A stretch of DNA of 64,000 nucleotides from Hypoxylon rubiginosum. Taxonomy: Eukaryota; Ascomycota; Sordariomycetes; Xylariales; Hypoxylaceae. A program made the position numbers and the translations under genes. Numbering within the stretch: the first letter of the stretch is position 1; each line of letters starts with the position of its first letter. Below are positions 12,107 to 22,037 of this stretch, one piece after another. The notes under the pieces were generated by a model, which saw only the letters and a list, made by a program, of their open reading frames with translations, ran no database searches and was not told the DNA's origin. Location: assembly GCA_902806565.1 (NCBI GenBank), contig CADCXA010000056.1, forward strand, positions 992,001 through 1,056,000, given 5' to 3'.

Positions 12107-12610
12107 GAGCCGATTTTGAGGTTAATATGGGATGAGGCTTCTGCTCTTAGAATAGTAACAGTTTGATGAATTTATATATTATGATATGCAACCCAAGCCA
12201 AGACGGATTGAAGCAGAATGTCGTTCTCTAGATATATACGCTTCTAATTCTTGCTTCCAAAATTTACAATACTTACAATTTTCCCTGCTTGTTATGATAT
12301 TACCTAGGTACCTATGATTGCAAAGCATTTGATGATGATTGGAAAGAGTTGACTTAGCTTTGAACATACACCTAATCTTGACTGACGAGAATTAGTCACT
12401 GTCGATCAACTACGATTAACTACGACCCTGCGTTAAGTATGCTGGCTAGGTACCTAGGCTGCTTTAGGTCCGTCGCGCACTCCGGTGCTCTCTTCAATAT
12501 GGAGAATTTTGGGGCTGAAAGATGGCTTACATTTTATTAGCTCATGCTTATTATATTGGGATGCACTAATAAGGTTAGGACGCATAGAAAAGGGAACGAA
12601 AGAAAACCCT

Positions 12611-12687
12611 TTACTGGAATGTATCTTATACATGAGGGGTGTTAGGTTCGATTCCTATCAGCGCTATCTGGCTGTTCCCCTTTTTCT
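12611..12687 (+). repeat. 77-bp direct repeat, copy 1 (tRNA 3'-half-like)
   Basis: Identical by eye to 12840-12916. It contains a perfect B-box (GGTTCGATTCC) in a T-arm-like hairpin followed by CAGCGCT, which could be the 3' side of an acceptor stem. A T-run follows (TTTTTCT). Confidence 0.85.
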
Positions 12688-12839
12688 GGTAGCGCTGATA
12701 GCTCAATTGGTTACGTGGCCCTGCTTAGCCTCAAGCCCAAATGTTCAATCCCCATTTGTGGCGTGAGTCTCCCGCTGCTTTTTGGGTTTTCAGCTAGGCT
12801 GGAAGCAGGTGTGGGGGCGCACCATTTGTTCTGTCAGTA
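12688..12839 (+). other. tRNA 5'-half-like spacer between the two repeats
   Basis: It begins GGTAGCGCTGATAGCTCAAT. AGCGCTGATA is the reverse complement of the TATCAGCGCT that ends each neighbouring tRNA 3'-half, and TAGCTCAATTGG resembles an A-box. A weaker B-box-like GTTCAATCC lies near 12740. No normal 70-90-base cloverleaf can be folded from it. It is probably a tRNA-derived (SINE-like) element or a broken tRNA. Confidence 0.5.
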
Positions 12840-12916
12840 TTACTGGAATGTATCTTATACATGAGGGGTGTTAGGTTCGATTCCTATCAGCGCTATCTGG
12901 CTGTTCCCCTTTTTCT
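12840..12916 (+). repeat. 77-bp direct repeat, copy 2 (tRNA 3'-half-like)
   Basis: Second copy of the 12611-12687 unit, offset by 229 bp. The flanking sequence diverges immediately on both sides. Confidence 0.85.
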
Positions 12917-14089
12917 CCTTTGCTCCGGATCTAATCGATAGACAGGGATCCGTCACTTTGCTGACAAGCTGATTGCGACTGCGATTGCGATGATTATGAT
13001 GGTTGCCACGTGCAATGGTGCAGCTTATGGCAGATGGTACAGTGGCACTTATGCACTTATGGCAAACTGCAAAGCAGAGTGGCGGTGGCATCAGTGGCAC
13101 ATCATCAGCATCCATCCTGCCATCTCAATGCAAGCAGCCACCCGGGAAATGCTCCCAAGATCCAGAATCCTGGGTTGCGGTTAGAATTCGGAAAAAGGTC
13201 CAACACCGGCAGCAGAAAAACCAATCATGGAATAGCGCATGATGAATCCTCCACTTTTCTTTTTTCTCCAACATTGGCCGCAAAATTATTTGAATCTCTC
13301 CTAAGAAAAAAAAAAAAAAAGGGTACAAGAATTTAATCATGATGCCGATTCCGCGCACTTCTTTCCGTAGTGCAGGTGCTTCTGCGCCCATGTTCAAGAA
13401 CAAACCTTCATCTATACTGTTTCTGACCTGAGGTATTATATTTCCATACTTCTTTCAGTCGTCTGCATCTCGGAGCCTCGAGTAATCGCGCAAGACATCA
13501 CGAGCGTCTTTACCAACTACGTCCTATTGCCCCGCGATTTGACCGACTCGGACTCGAATCGAATCCCACCCGCACCTTTACCCCACGAAGTCAAGATAAA
13601 AGGTACGTTGCGATGGGTTTTGTTACTGTTATGATTGGCGCGTTATGGATGGTCGTCTCCTACTCTCCAGTAGGAGGAGAGACTGGTTCTAAATATCCCG
13701 ATCGAGGTCTTCTTCGTTCTTGGAAGATCGGGGGATAGTTACGAGCGCAACGTCGGCAACACAGCCACCACCATATTGTTATGATGAGTTCTTTTCTTTT
13801 AAAATGTTCGACTGCCTAGTCAATGATGCGGAGAAACACACCCTGAACAATATTCTATTCTATTATTTATACTTGTCTCCCAGAAGGCAGCACAGCAGCA
13901 AATTATGTCTTGGTCCATCTCGGCTCTTTGCGTCTATATATAGCCTCGTGTGTGCGCATACTCTTTCGCATACCCACCTCTCTGGCTGCTGCTGTGCTGT
14001 CGTCTGCGAGATATTTTCGGCGCACCTTACAGCTTCGTTTATGCTAATTGCGCAATTCCAGGTCTCGCGATCTCGATCATCCAGTAATC

Positions 14090-17000
14090 ATGTGTGGTGT
14101 ACTTGGTTTGATCTTGGGCCATGTCCATGACGATTTTGACTCCCCGTGCAAGGCTGCTGTTGCTCTGCATGAAGCTCTGTATTTCCTCCAACACAGAGGA
14201 CAAGATGGTTAGTCAACACTCATACGGATTCAGCCCTGATTAAAGGAGACTGCTGTTGAACCTCGCGTTGGAATCCATGTTGGGTCGACGCCGTCGAGAT
14301 CACCTCCTCAATTATGAGTAACGAATAAGCAAACTAACATTCATTAGCTTGCGGTATAGCAACATGCGCGGCTGGAGGTCGCATATACCAGTGCAAGGCA
14401 AGATTGCAGTCGATTTTATCTTTAAACTCTTGCACTAGAGTGTAGGTTAGTACTAACAACAAAACTAGGGCAATGGGATGGCTGCCAAAGTCTTTATGGA
14501 CGGTATGAGGGTTCAAGATCTACCCGGCTCTATGGGTATTGGACGTAAGTTTATATAATGACCCCTATCTATGGTCCTAAGTGGGTCGTTTCACATAAAA
14601 TGTATGTGCTATTCGCGATGCATATTAACACTCCACTTACTAGATCTACGATACCCTACTGCGGGCACGTCTTCGAATGCTGAATCACAGCCGGTATGTG
14701 AAAGAGTCCTAAGACAGCACACTAGTCTTATAGTTTTATATCACCTTTTACAGTAGCTAACACGTTTATAGTATGTTGCATTACTACTTTATTACCTCGA
14801 ATACCCCTGTTCAAATGTAGTCTCTTGAATATTAACATAGAGCAGGTTCTATGTCAACAGCCCCTACGGCATATGTGTAGGTTATCTACCCCTTTCTTAG
14901 GCTCTTTTCATCCACTCTCGAGCATAAAATTATTGTAGTTGTCTGTTATTCTTCAGCTTCTAGTTGACCAACTCCTTGATATTTGAGACTATTTACCAAG
15001 TATTCCAGTATAGCGAATGCTAATTAGGGTGCTGTAGTTTGCCCATAACGGGAATCTCATCAACGCTCCCGAGCTGCGCAAATACCTTGATACTGTTGCA
15101 CATCGACATATCAACACAGACAGCGATAGTGAATTGTAAGTTGACTCTGCCTTCTATGTATACATCGTTCTTCACGACATTTATGATAGAAGTAATAAGA
15201 GCTAATGAACTATTAGGATGCTCAATGTGTTTGCAAATGAACTGAACGAAACGGGAAAAGCCAGAGTCAACACAGACGACATATTTCGTAAGCCTCCCCT
15301 GAAACCCTAATTTACTGTCTACTCTGTTACCCATTGTGTTTTTTTCTTCGTCTACAAAATGCTAACCATTCACAGATGCGCTGGGTCGAATGTACGAGCG
15401 ATGTTCGGTGTGTTACACCTACTAGAAATAAATTCCAACGGAGCTAATACTTCGTACAGGGTGGCTGGGCGTGCACGGCAATGATAGCCGGGTTTGGCGT
15501 CCTTGGTTTCAGGGATAGCTATGGTATCAGACCCTTAGTACTCGGTGAGAAAGACTCCGATACTCTGCCTGGCGCAAAAGACTACATGCTTGCATCCGAA
15601 TCCATTGCCCTGCGGCAACTCGGCTTCCGCAACATCCGGGATATTCTGCCAGGTCAAGCAGTCTTCATCCAGAAAGGCCGGCCACCAGTCTTCCACCAGG
15701 TTCAGGAGCGGAAGTCTTACTCGCCTGACATATTTGAATATGTAAGCTGAACAACTTCTCATCTGCCTCCATTACTCCTTTTGCCTCCTAGTTAAAACAT
15801 TTAAGTCGAAATCCTTGTGTTTGACTCCAGTCGAATTGTAACTAATTGCATTATTTCTAGGTATACTTCGCGAGGCCAGATACTGGTTAGTATTTGCTAG
15901 CATTCATTCGTATTGAGTTGATCAAGTTCTAATATCAGCGTTGCAGTTATCGATGGCATCAGCGTCCATGCTTCTCGGCAGAAAATGGGCTATAAACTAG
16001 CCGACAAGATACGGGAACTCCTGGGAGATGATGTTATCAAAGATATTGATGCTGTTATCCCGATTCCCGAAACTTCCAACACTTCGGCTGCGAGTGTCTC
16101 CGAGCGGTTAGGCAAGAAGTATTGCCAGGGTTTTGTTAAGAATAGATATGTATTCAGGACGTTCATGTTTGTTGCCCCTTTCTATTATTTTTACGACATA
16201 AATTACTTTCTCAATCCCTCACACTTTCGATCCTTGCGCAATACGACACCGGTCTCCTAAAATATGCTGAGGGCACTTACTAACCCAAATCATCACAGTA
16301 TGCCACAGCAAGGCGCTCGTCAGAAGGGTGTCAGAAGAAAGCTCAGCGCGATTCAAACTGAGTTTGAAGGACGGTGTGTTTTGCTCGTCGATGACTCGAT
16401 TGTGCGAGGAACGACGAGCAAAGAGATTGTAGCGATGGCACGTGAGGCCGGAGCCCGAAAAGTGATCTTTGCTTCTTGTGCTCCGCCCATTACCGCGCCA
16501 CATATTTACGGCAGTAAGTGAACCGTGTTTCCTTCCGTTGCCCTCGTGGACGACGATCAATTGAACGTCAAACCCCCTTTTCGAGTACACTTAATACACG
16601 TGTGGATGATGTGCTAACCAATATATCTATAGTTGACTTGGCCAGCCCTGCGGAGTTGATTGCTTCGGGCAAGGATCGCTTTGCTATAGCCAAGAGTAAG
16701 TCAGCCTGTTTTGGACTTTTACCTGGACACTAGGGCTTGGGGTCCTTCGACTTTAGATTTCGTGACCCATTTGTAGCAAGTAATTGCTGACCTTAAACTT
16801 GTAGGTATCGATGCAGAGGAAGTGATCTATCAAGATCTGGACGACCTGAAGGCGGCATGTGCTGAGCTTTCACCGCCCGACGGCCCTACCGAATTCGAGG
16901 TAGGGGTGTTCTGCGGCAAGTATGTGACGCCAGTGCCAGAAGGGTACTTCGAACATCTCAATGAAATGCGCGGCACGAAACGAAAGCATACTCCGCACGC

Positions 17001-17193
17001 ACAAGTGGCTAGCAGTGGCCCGACCATAGTCGTAAGTGGTGGTCAGACCGGCGTGAATGGGTCAACGCTATATGATGCCGCATCTGGAGGCGATAGAAAT
17101 TCGCCGGAGAGAGCCAGGAATGGGGCCATCTCCCCCTTGACTCGGGATGATATCAGCCTACACAACATGGCTACTGACCCCGAACGACGTTGA
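14090..17193 (+). CDS. ade4: Amidophosphoribosyltransferase (purine biosynthesis, first committed step)
   Basis: Fourteen exons: 14090-14207, 14348-14397, 14469-14544, 14644-14693, 14841-14876, 15038-15135, 15217-15287, 15376-15407, 15460-15741, 15861-15885, 15947-16166, 16299-16513, 16633-16695, 16805-17193. Phases agree throughout and give about 574 residues. The enzyme converts PRPP and glutamine to phosphoribosylamine in the cytosol. Met-Cys at the start ([10 protein letters not shown]) supplies the N-terminal nucleophile of the glutaminase domain once Met is removed. HRGQD, RYPTAG, HNGNL and the GGWAC region follow. The phosphoribosyltransferase half has the PRPP loop [13 protein letters not shown]. 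The length is normal for filamentous fungi, with a polar C-terminal extension lacking motifs. Intron 2 is GC-AG. The acceptor of the 36-base exon 5 is the weakest call and leaves two extra residues (Ser-Arg) before FYVNSPYG. Confidence 0.93.
14398..14468 (+). other. GC-AG intron 2 of ade4
   Basis: The donor reads AAG|GCAAGA, there is a TACTAAC branch site, and the acceptor is CTAG|GGC. Reading through meets an in-frame TAG, whereas splicing joins YQCK to GNGMAAKV, as conserved in the family. The strong donor flank and perfect branch site fit the known GC-AG class. Confidence 0.8.
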
Positions 17194-18860
17194 TAGCCAA
17201 CTTTTCGCTCTCAGAAGATACAACGGCTCCATAGACAACATCAGTTCATCGCATAGCTAATATCTGCATATTTCATGCATATAGGACAGCTTTGGCTCAT
17301 TCCAATTAGTGTTTAGTTGCAAATTATCAATACCAGTGGTTTTCGAGCATATGCGCTACTATATTCTCCTTTGATGACGCATTTTGAAGCAGATACTATA
17401 TTATCCCTAGTATATAACTGTCTGCGTTTTAAATCTGGACGTCCTAGCTGTCTGCATTCTAAGCTGGGGTTTTCATTTTTTAATAAGGGCGGCTCGACTC
17501 TTGTTCGGTCGATATAACAACTGAAGCTTGCCCCCTGAGCTGGACGTGATTGTTTCCGTAGAAAACGCCTCTGTGGATCCTGTTACCTGGCAAATACTAG
17601 GATTACCTAGGATTACCTAGGTAATTAAGAAAACCCTTAAGGATAGATGTCTATATAAATGGGCGCGCCAGCGCTAGCGCCCATATATACCTATCTAGGT
17701 AGGTAGCTTTTCCTTTAGCCAGCGTTCAGACGTTCAATACACGCACTTTCTAGAAATCACACCCAGATAACTACATGGATAATGATAGATCCATACACGT
17801 GAATGCAGTGAGACTACGATTGACGGGCTGTATAGCAGACAGCACTATTAGATATATCTTAATCTTCATTTGTTTCATACAGGAGCAGGGGGAAATGAGA
17901 TGATATAATTATCCTCTCATTGCAAGTTCTTTAGAGTTCTATGAGAATATGGTTCATTTCTAGGACATGAAGATGTCAGTAAAAGAGTTCGATTTTGGTC
18001 ACTAGCTTGATTGTCTTAGGTAACGGGGGTATTTAGGGACCTAGGGGGTGCCTCGTTAAAGTAATAGAGCAAAGAACGGGCAGCCGCGAATTAGGGGGGG
18101 TATTACCTTACGCTCCAAATATAGGAGGTGCCCATCCTTTCAATACGAATCGTTACTTCCGCCGACGTATAATTCACTCTCCAATAAGTAACCGCACGGC
18201 ACTTCAGCTAGTAGATGGGATGGTTCAAGGGGCGTACCTGCCAAGTAATGTGAAGATCCATTTCATCCGATATCCAGAAACAAACATGCTGCACCTGCTC
18301 ACTTCACTTCGAGACGGCGCACCTTCTGACCCAAAAATTTTCTATATAAAGCCAGACATTCCATGTCTTTAACACAGCTACCATTATCTTTCTAAACAAC
18401 CAGCTTCGTAGTCCACATTGTCTTTTCTGCCTTTGATACCTTCTTCTGGTCATCTACCTTTATTCAGATTTCTGACCTCGATTCACTTACACCGTCAAAG
18501 ATATTACTATCTGGACACTTAACCTCAGTGACACACTTCTCGCGCAAGCAATCGGTTCACTGTCGAAACATCTCGTCTTAGCCACAGATCTTTCCGTCGA
18601 CATCTCGATAGGTGTGAGAGAATGATCAACCATTTTAGATTAGCTTCGCTTTGCACCTGGATCTAGAAGCGACAACTTTCCCCTACTTACCCTGTCTAGT
18701 CGGTTGTCTATCTTACGGATTGCGAGCCTTTCTTATCACCAAGCCCATTGCCGTACTCCAGGAACACTGATCACTGATTTTCTTTATTTCTCAGCCTGTA
18801 TCAGCAGTGCGTATTGACTCGACTTGACTTCTACCGCTTTGAAGCATTCACCCTACCAAG
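17194..18860. other. Intergenic, ade4 3' side and glycosylase promoter
   Basis: The region is AT-rich. Near 17595-17625 a GATTACCTAG unit is repeated and runs into a TTACCTAGGTAA palindrome. A GC-rich imperfect palindrome, GGGCGCGCCAGCGCTAGCGC, is near 17660. A TATATAAA box is at 18343-18350, about 510 bp before the glycosylase ATG, so a long 5' UTR, perhaps with an intron, is likely. Confidence 0.5.
18343..18350 (+). promoter_or_regulatory. TATA box, probable glycosylase promoter
   Basis: TATATAAA is followed within about 100 bases by pyrimidine-rich sequence with CAA-type start-site contexts. The ATG is far downstream, so the link to this gene is inferred. Confidence 0.45.
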
Positions 18861-20567
18861 ATGCCTCCGAGACGTAACCCGAAGCGAAAAGCGCAGACTG
18901 CGTCTGCGAGCAGTGTCAAAGATGGATACATAGCGTTACCACACAATATGGGTTATATCCCTGTAGCGAAACCGGCCGATGATCAATCAGGCGACAGTGT
19001 CACGTCTAATACTAAAGCTCTACCTGCTGTCGAGAAGCCATCTGCAGCCGACCAAGCATCGCTCCCCGAAGTATCCTCCGTCGCAAACGAACAAGTAATT
19101 CCCCAAATAGCGTCTGCCAGTGAGACCTCGCCTGTGAATAGTCAACAGCCTACGATAACCGATAAGCCAAGCAAGATTGTCGTCCTCAAAATATCAAAGA
19201 AGGCTCTGACGAATTTTCTCGTCAAGGTCGAGACTAAGACGATCAATGAGCTACCTAGTCTCGAGGCCTACGTCGTGCCGCATAGCGGTCGGCAGCTGCG
19301 ACCAAGGAAGGGTGTAGAGCCCAAAGATCCCGCAACCGAACTGGCTACACCTCATTCCGCTGCCAACAATCAAGATACCGATGAGAAAATCGAGAAAACC
19401 GAGAAGGGTGCGCTAAAACGAAAGCGTCGAGGCAAGGCTGGGGCTGTGACCGATGGACAAGAACTTAATCTAGGTGCTTCTGAGCCTGAACCCAAGAAAG
19501 CTAGGAGAAAGGGCAGAAAGACGAAGGACAACCCATATGGCTTAACGCCGGGCGCAACCCCTTTCCCCGAGTGGTCGGCACCAAGCGCCGACCAGTGTGA
19601 AGTCGTTTACCAGTTGCTTAAAGAAGTGCATGGTAAAGATATACAACACGAAGCACCCGCAGTTATCCCAGCTCCCTCGCTTGAGAAGACGGGTTGTGGA
19701 GAGGTGCCTGCTGTCCTGGACGCCTTGCTGAGGACGCTTCTGAGTGGAGCAACGACCTTTGCTGGCGCAAAGAAGATGCTCGACGGCTTGAAAGACAATT
19801 TCGGCGAGCGAATGGAGAATGGGGTTGGACAGGGAACCATCGACTGGAACAACGTCCGACTTGCGCCTCTAGAAGACGTGGCAAAGGCCATTCACATAGG
19901 GGGTTTGGCCAAAATCAAGGCCAGGTACATCAAGACCATTCTCGACATGGTGCACCAGGAAAATATTGAGCGACGGGAAGCCTACCTCAAGGAGAGGGAG
20001 ACTGGCGAGCAGGCGGATGTGTTTGGTGCAGCAGAGAAGACCAACGGTCAAAAGGACCTTGAGATCCTCAAAACAGATCGTAATATCCTGTCACTTGATC
20101 ATCTCCTTGGTTTGCCGGTGGACGAGGCCATGAGGCAGTTCACCAAGTACCCCGGCATCGGCGTCAAAACTTCGGCATGTGTCATCCTGTTCTGCCTCCA
20201 GCGACCCTGCTTTGCGGTCGACACGCATGTGAACAAGTTCGCGAAGTGGCTAGGATGGGCGCCGGAGAAGGCGACCGAGGACGACGTCTTTAGCCATCTT
20301 GAAGTACGATGCCCCGATCACCTTAAGTACGGCCTCCACCAATTGTTCATCCAGCACGGGCAAGCCTGCGACAAGTGTAAGCGCAGCACGGCGGAGGGCA
20401 CCGAGGATTGGAAGAGCGGCGAGGAATGCCCCTTGGAGAATCTTCTCAACCGGTTCGACAAACGGCAATCCAAAGCCAAGCCGAAGCCACCGCCTAAGAA
20501 AAAGGCACGCAAGGCAGATGCTGAGGATCCCGAGGATGATGCAGACTCGGTAAAAGATGAAGAGTAG
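18861..20567 (+). CDS. HhH-GPD DNA glycosylase (base excision repair, Nth-like)
   Basis: An uninterrupted frame of 568 residues. The first 250 residues are basic and low-complexity, with nuclear-localisation-like runs (KRKRRGK, KKARRKGRKTK). The HhH-GPD domain spans roughly 255-520. The helix-hairpin-helix PGIGVKTSACVIL is at 431-443, with Lys436 in the position of the Nth nucleophile, and VDTHV carries the catalytic Asp454. This predicts a glycosylase with possible AP-lyase activity that removes damaged bases in the nucleus. The Cys-X6-Cys-X2-Cys-X5-Cys iron-sulphur motif of EndoIII is not seen; only scattered cysteines follow (CDKC, then ECPL). The C-terminus is basic and then acidic. The substrate cannot be told from sequence. 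Confidence 0.87.
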   Translation: MPPRRNPKRKAQTASASSVKDGYIALPHNMGYIPVAKPADDQSGDSVTSNTKALPAVEKPSAADQASLPEVSSVANEQVIPQIASASETSPVNSQQPTITDKPSKIVVLKISKKALTNFLVKVETKTINELPSLEAYVVPHSGRQLRPRKGVEPKDPATELATPHSAANNQDTDEKIEKTEKGALKRKRRGKAGAVTDGQELNLGASEPEPKKARRKGRKTKDNPYGLTPGATPFPEWSAPSADQCEVVYQLLKEVHGKDIQHEAPAVIPAPSLEKTGCGEVPAVLDALLRTLLSGATTFAGAKKMLDGLKDNFGERMENGVGQGTIDWNNVRLAPLEDVAKAIHIGGLAKIKARYIKTILDMVHQENIERREAYLKERETGEQADVFGAAEKTNGQKDLEILKTDRNILSLDHLLGLPVDEAMRQFTKYPGIGVKTSACVILFCLQRPCFAVDTHVNKFAKWLGWAPEKATEDDVFSHLEVRCPDHLKYGLHQLFIQHGQACDKCKRSTAEGTEDWKSGEECPLENLLNRFDKRQSKAKPKPPPKKKARKADAEDPEDDADSVKDEE

Positions 20568-22037
20568 TTGGATGTCGCCGGGTAGTTTCCAGCACTCTGC
20601 GTCAAAGGATCTCACGCAATTCCCCTCGGCGGCTCGGACCTCGTTCCCATTCTGGTTCATCGGGCTTAATCATAATAGCCCTCGACCTGACTACTGCTTG
20701 CGCCCATCAATATTCGCGGCGCTGACCTTTGTTAAACACTCGCTCACATTCGTCTTCGACTTAGCCACATCACTGATGTTTACCAACAGTCAGGTACTCG
20801 ACTCATACCTTAATAACTACTTAAAGCACGCATGATATATCTTCTGCCATACTGGTAGATGGAGATATATATAGCTGGGCTAGGTTAGATGGCATCTACA
20901 CTGGATGATTGCAGCATCTTTGTAGATGTGGCAGAAAGACCACAAAGATACGCGGAATACACAAGAAATGCGCTGTTTTCTCAAACTTGAGGGATATCAT
21001 CTGCGACCGTGACTTATGCCAGTTGGACGTAATGATCTGAAGCACTTACTGCGCTTTTAGATATACCTCGTATTGATGATATCGACCAGCACTAGATGGG
21101 GTATGAAGCGAGAATGAGCACAATGATAGCTCTAGGTAATATGATTTCTTCGAACCCATGCTAAAACCATCCAGTCATGCTCCTTTGCTATGTACGGCAT
21201 ATACAATGAACCCCTTAGTCAGTATATGTAACTTTGCAGCAGGTACTTATTCAGAGCTTCTTAGGTTGGCAAAGAAACGAGTGCACAAGGACAAGGCGAC
21301 GAAAGATTCAGACCAAAAGGAAGACGATCCCAAGCCGATAGGACTGGTCGTTGAGATCTACGGGTTATGGCTGGGGCATAAAAGGGCTGTCGCCCCAGTG
21401 ACAGGTTTTGGCTAAGAACTCCAGAAGTCCTTATCCGTCCGAATTCATCGTCACTTACTAAATCCCAGGGGTTTAGTGGGCTTAGTGGGTTTAGTGTCAG
21501 GTTACCTGAGCTGGTTAGAAGGAAGCGCGTCCCCCCGCGTTCCCAATATTTGCAATTAAAAACTTATCGATAAGAAACGCCTCTGGCAACTGGCAACTTG
21601 GCTGGCACGTCCTTTTGAAACCTCACGCGCCAGGACCGTTAACAATTGCTTTCCTAGCAATCACATCCCCTTCAGAGGTAGTCTGCAATCAACATCACGG
21701 GATTCCGACCTGGGTTGCGTTTTTTCTACGGAAATGCCTGTCCTCGTTGCAGACTATCTCTATTCCACCTGCTAAAACCACAAGACCTCAACTTCTTTCC
21801 ATTCTTCCATTCCTTCTTTCCTTCCTCCTAATCACCCCACGAGAGATCCGAGCTCCCCCCGACTTCTCCGATATCAACGTATCCTTATCGACCCGAAGAA
21901 GGGCCTTGATTAGAATCTTTACATCTAATTCTAGACGTCCTACCTAAGCTATACGAAGAGCCGGGACTTAACCCTTAATCTACCTCCCGCGTGACATTCA
22001 AACTGATCGAGCAACGATATGAACGATACGATCCAAC
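20568..22037. other. Intergenic, upstream of sen1
   Basis: About 1.5 kb with no supported gene. Short open frames lack motifs. CT-rich stretches near 21770-21840 are probably sen1 promoter or 5' UTR. Confidence 0.5.

Larger units (their letters stand above)
12107..14089. other. Divergent intergenic region between pirin and ADE4
   Basis: About 2 kb. It holds the tRNA-derived repeat (separate entries), a poly-A run near 13305-13320 and AT-rich stretches. There is a TACCTAGGTA palindrome at 12301. The last 600 bases are probably ADE4 promoter and 5' UTR, with CT-rich tracts. No protein-coding gene is supported. Confidence 0.5.
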
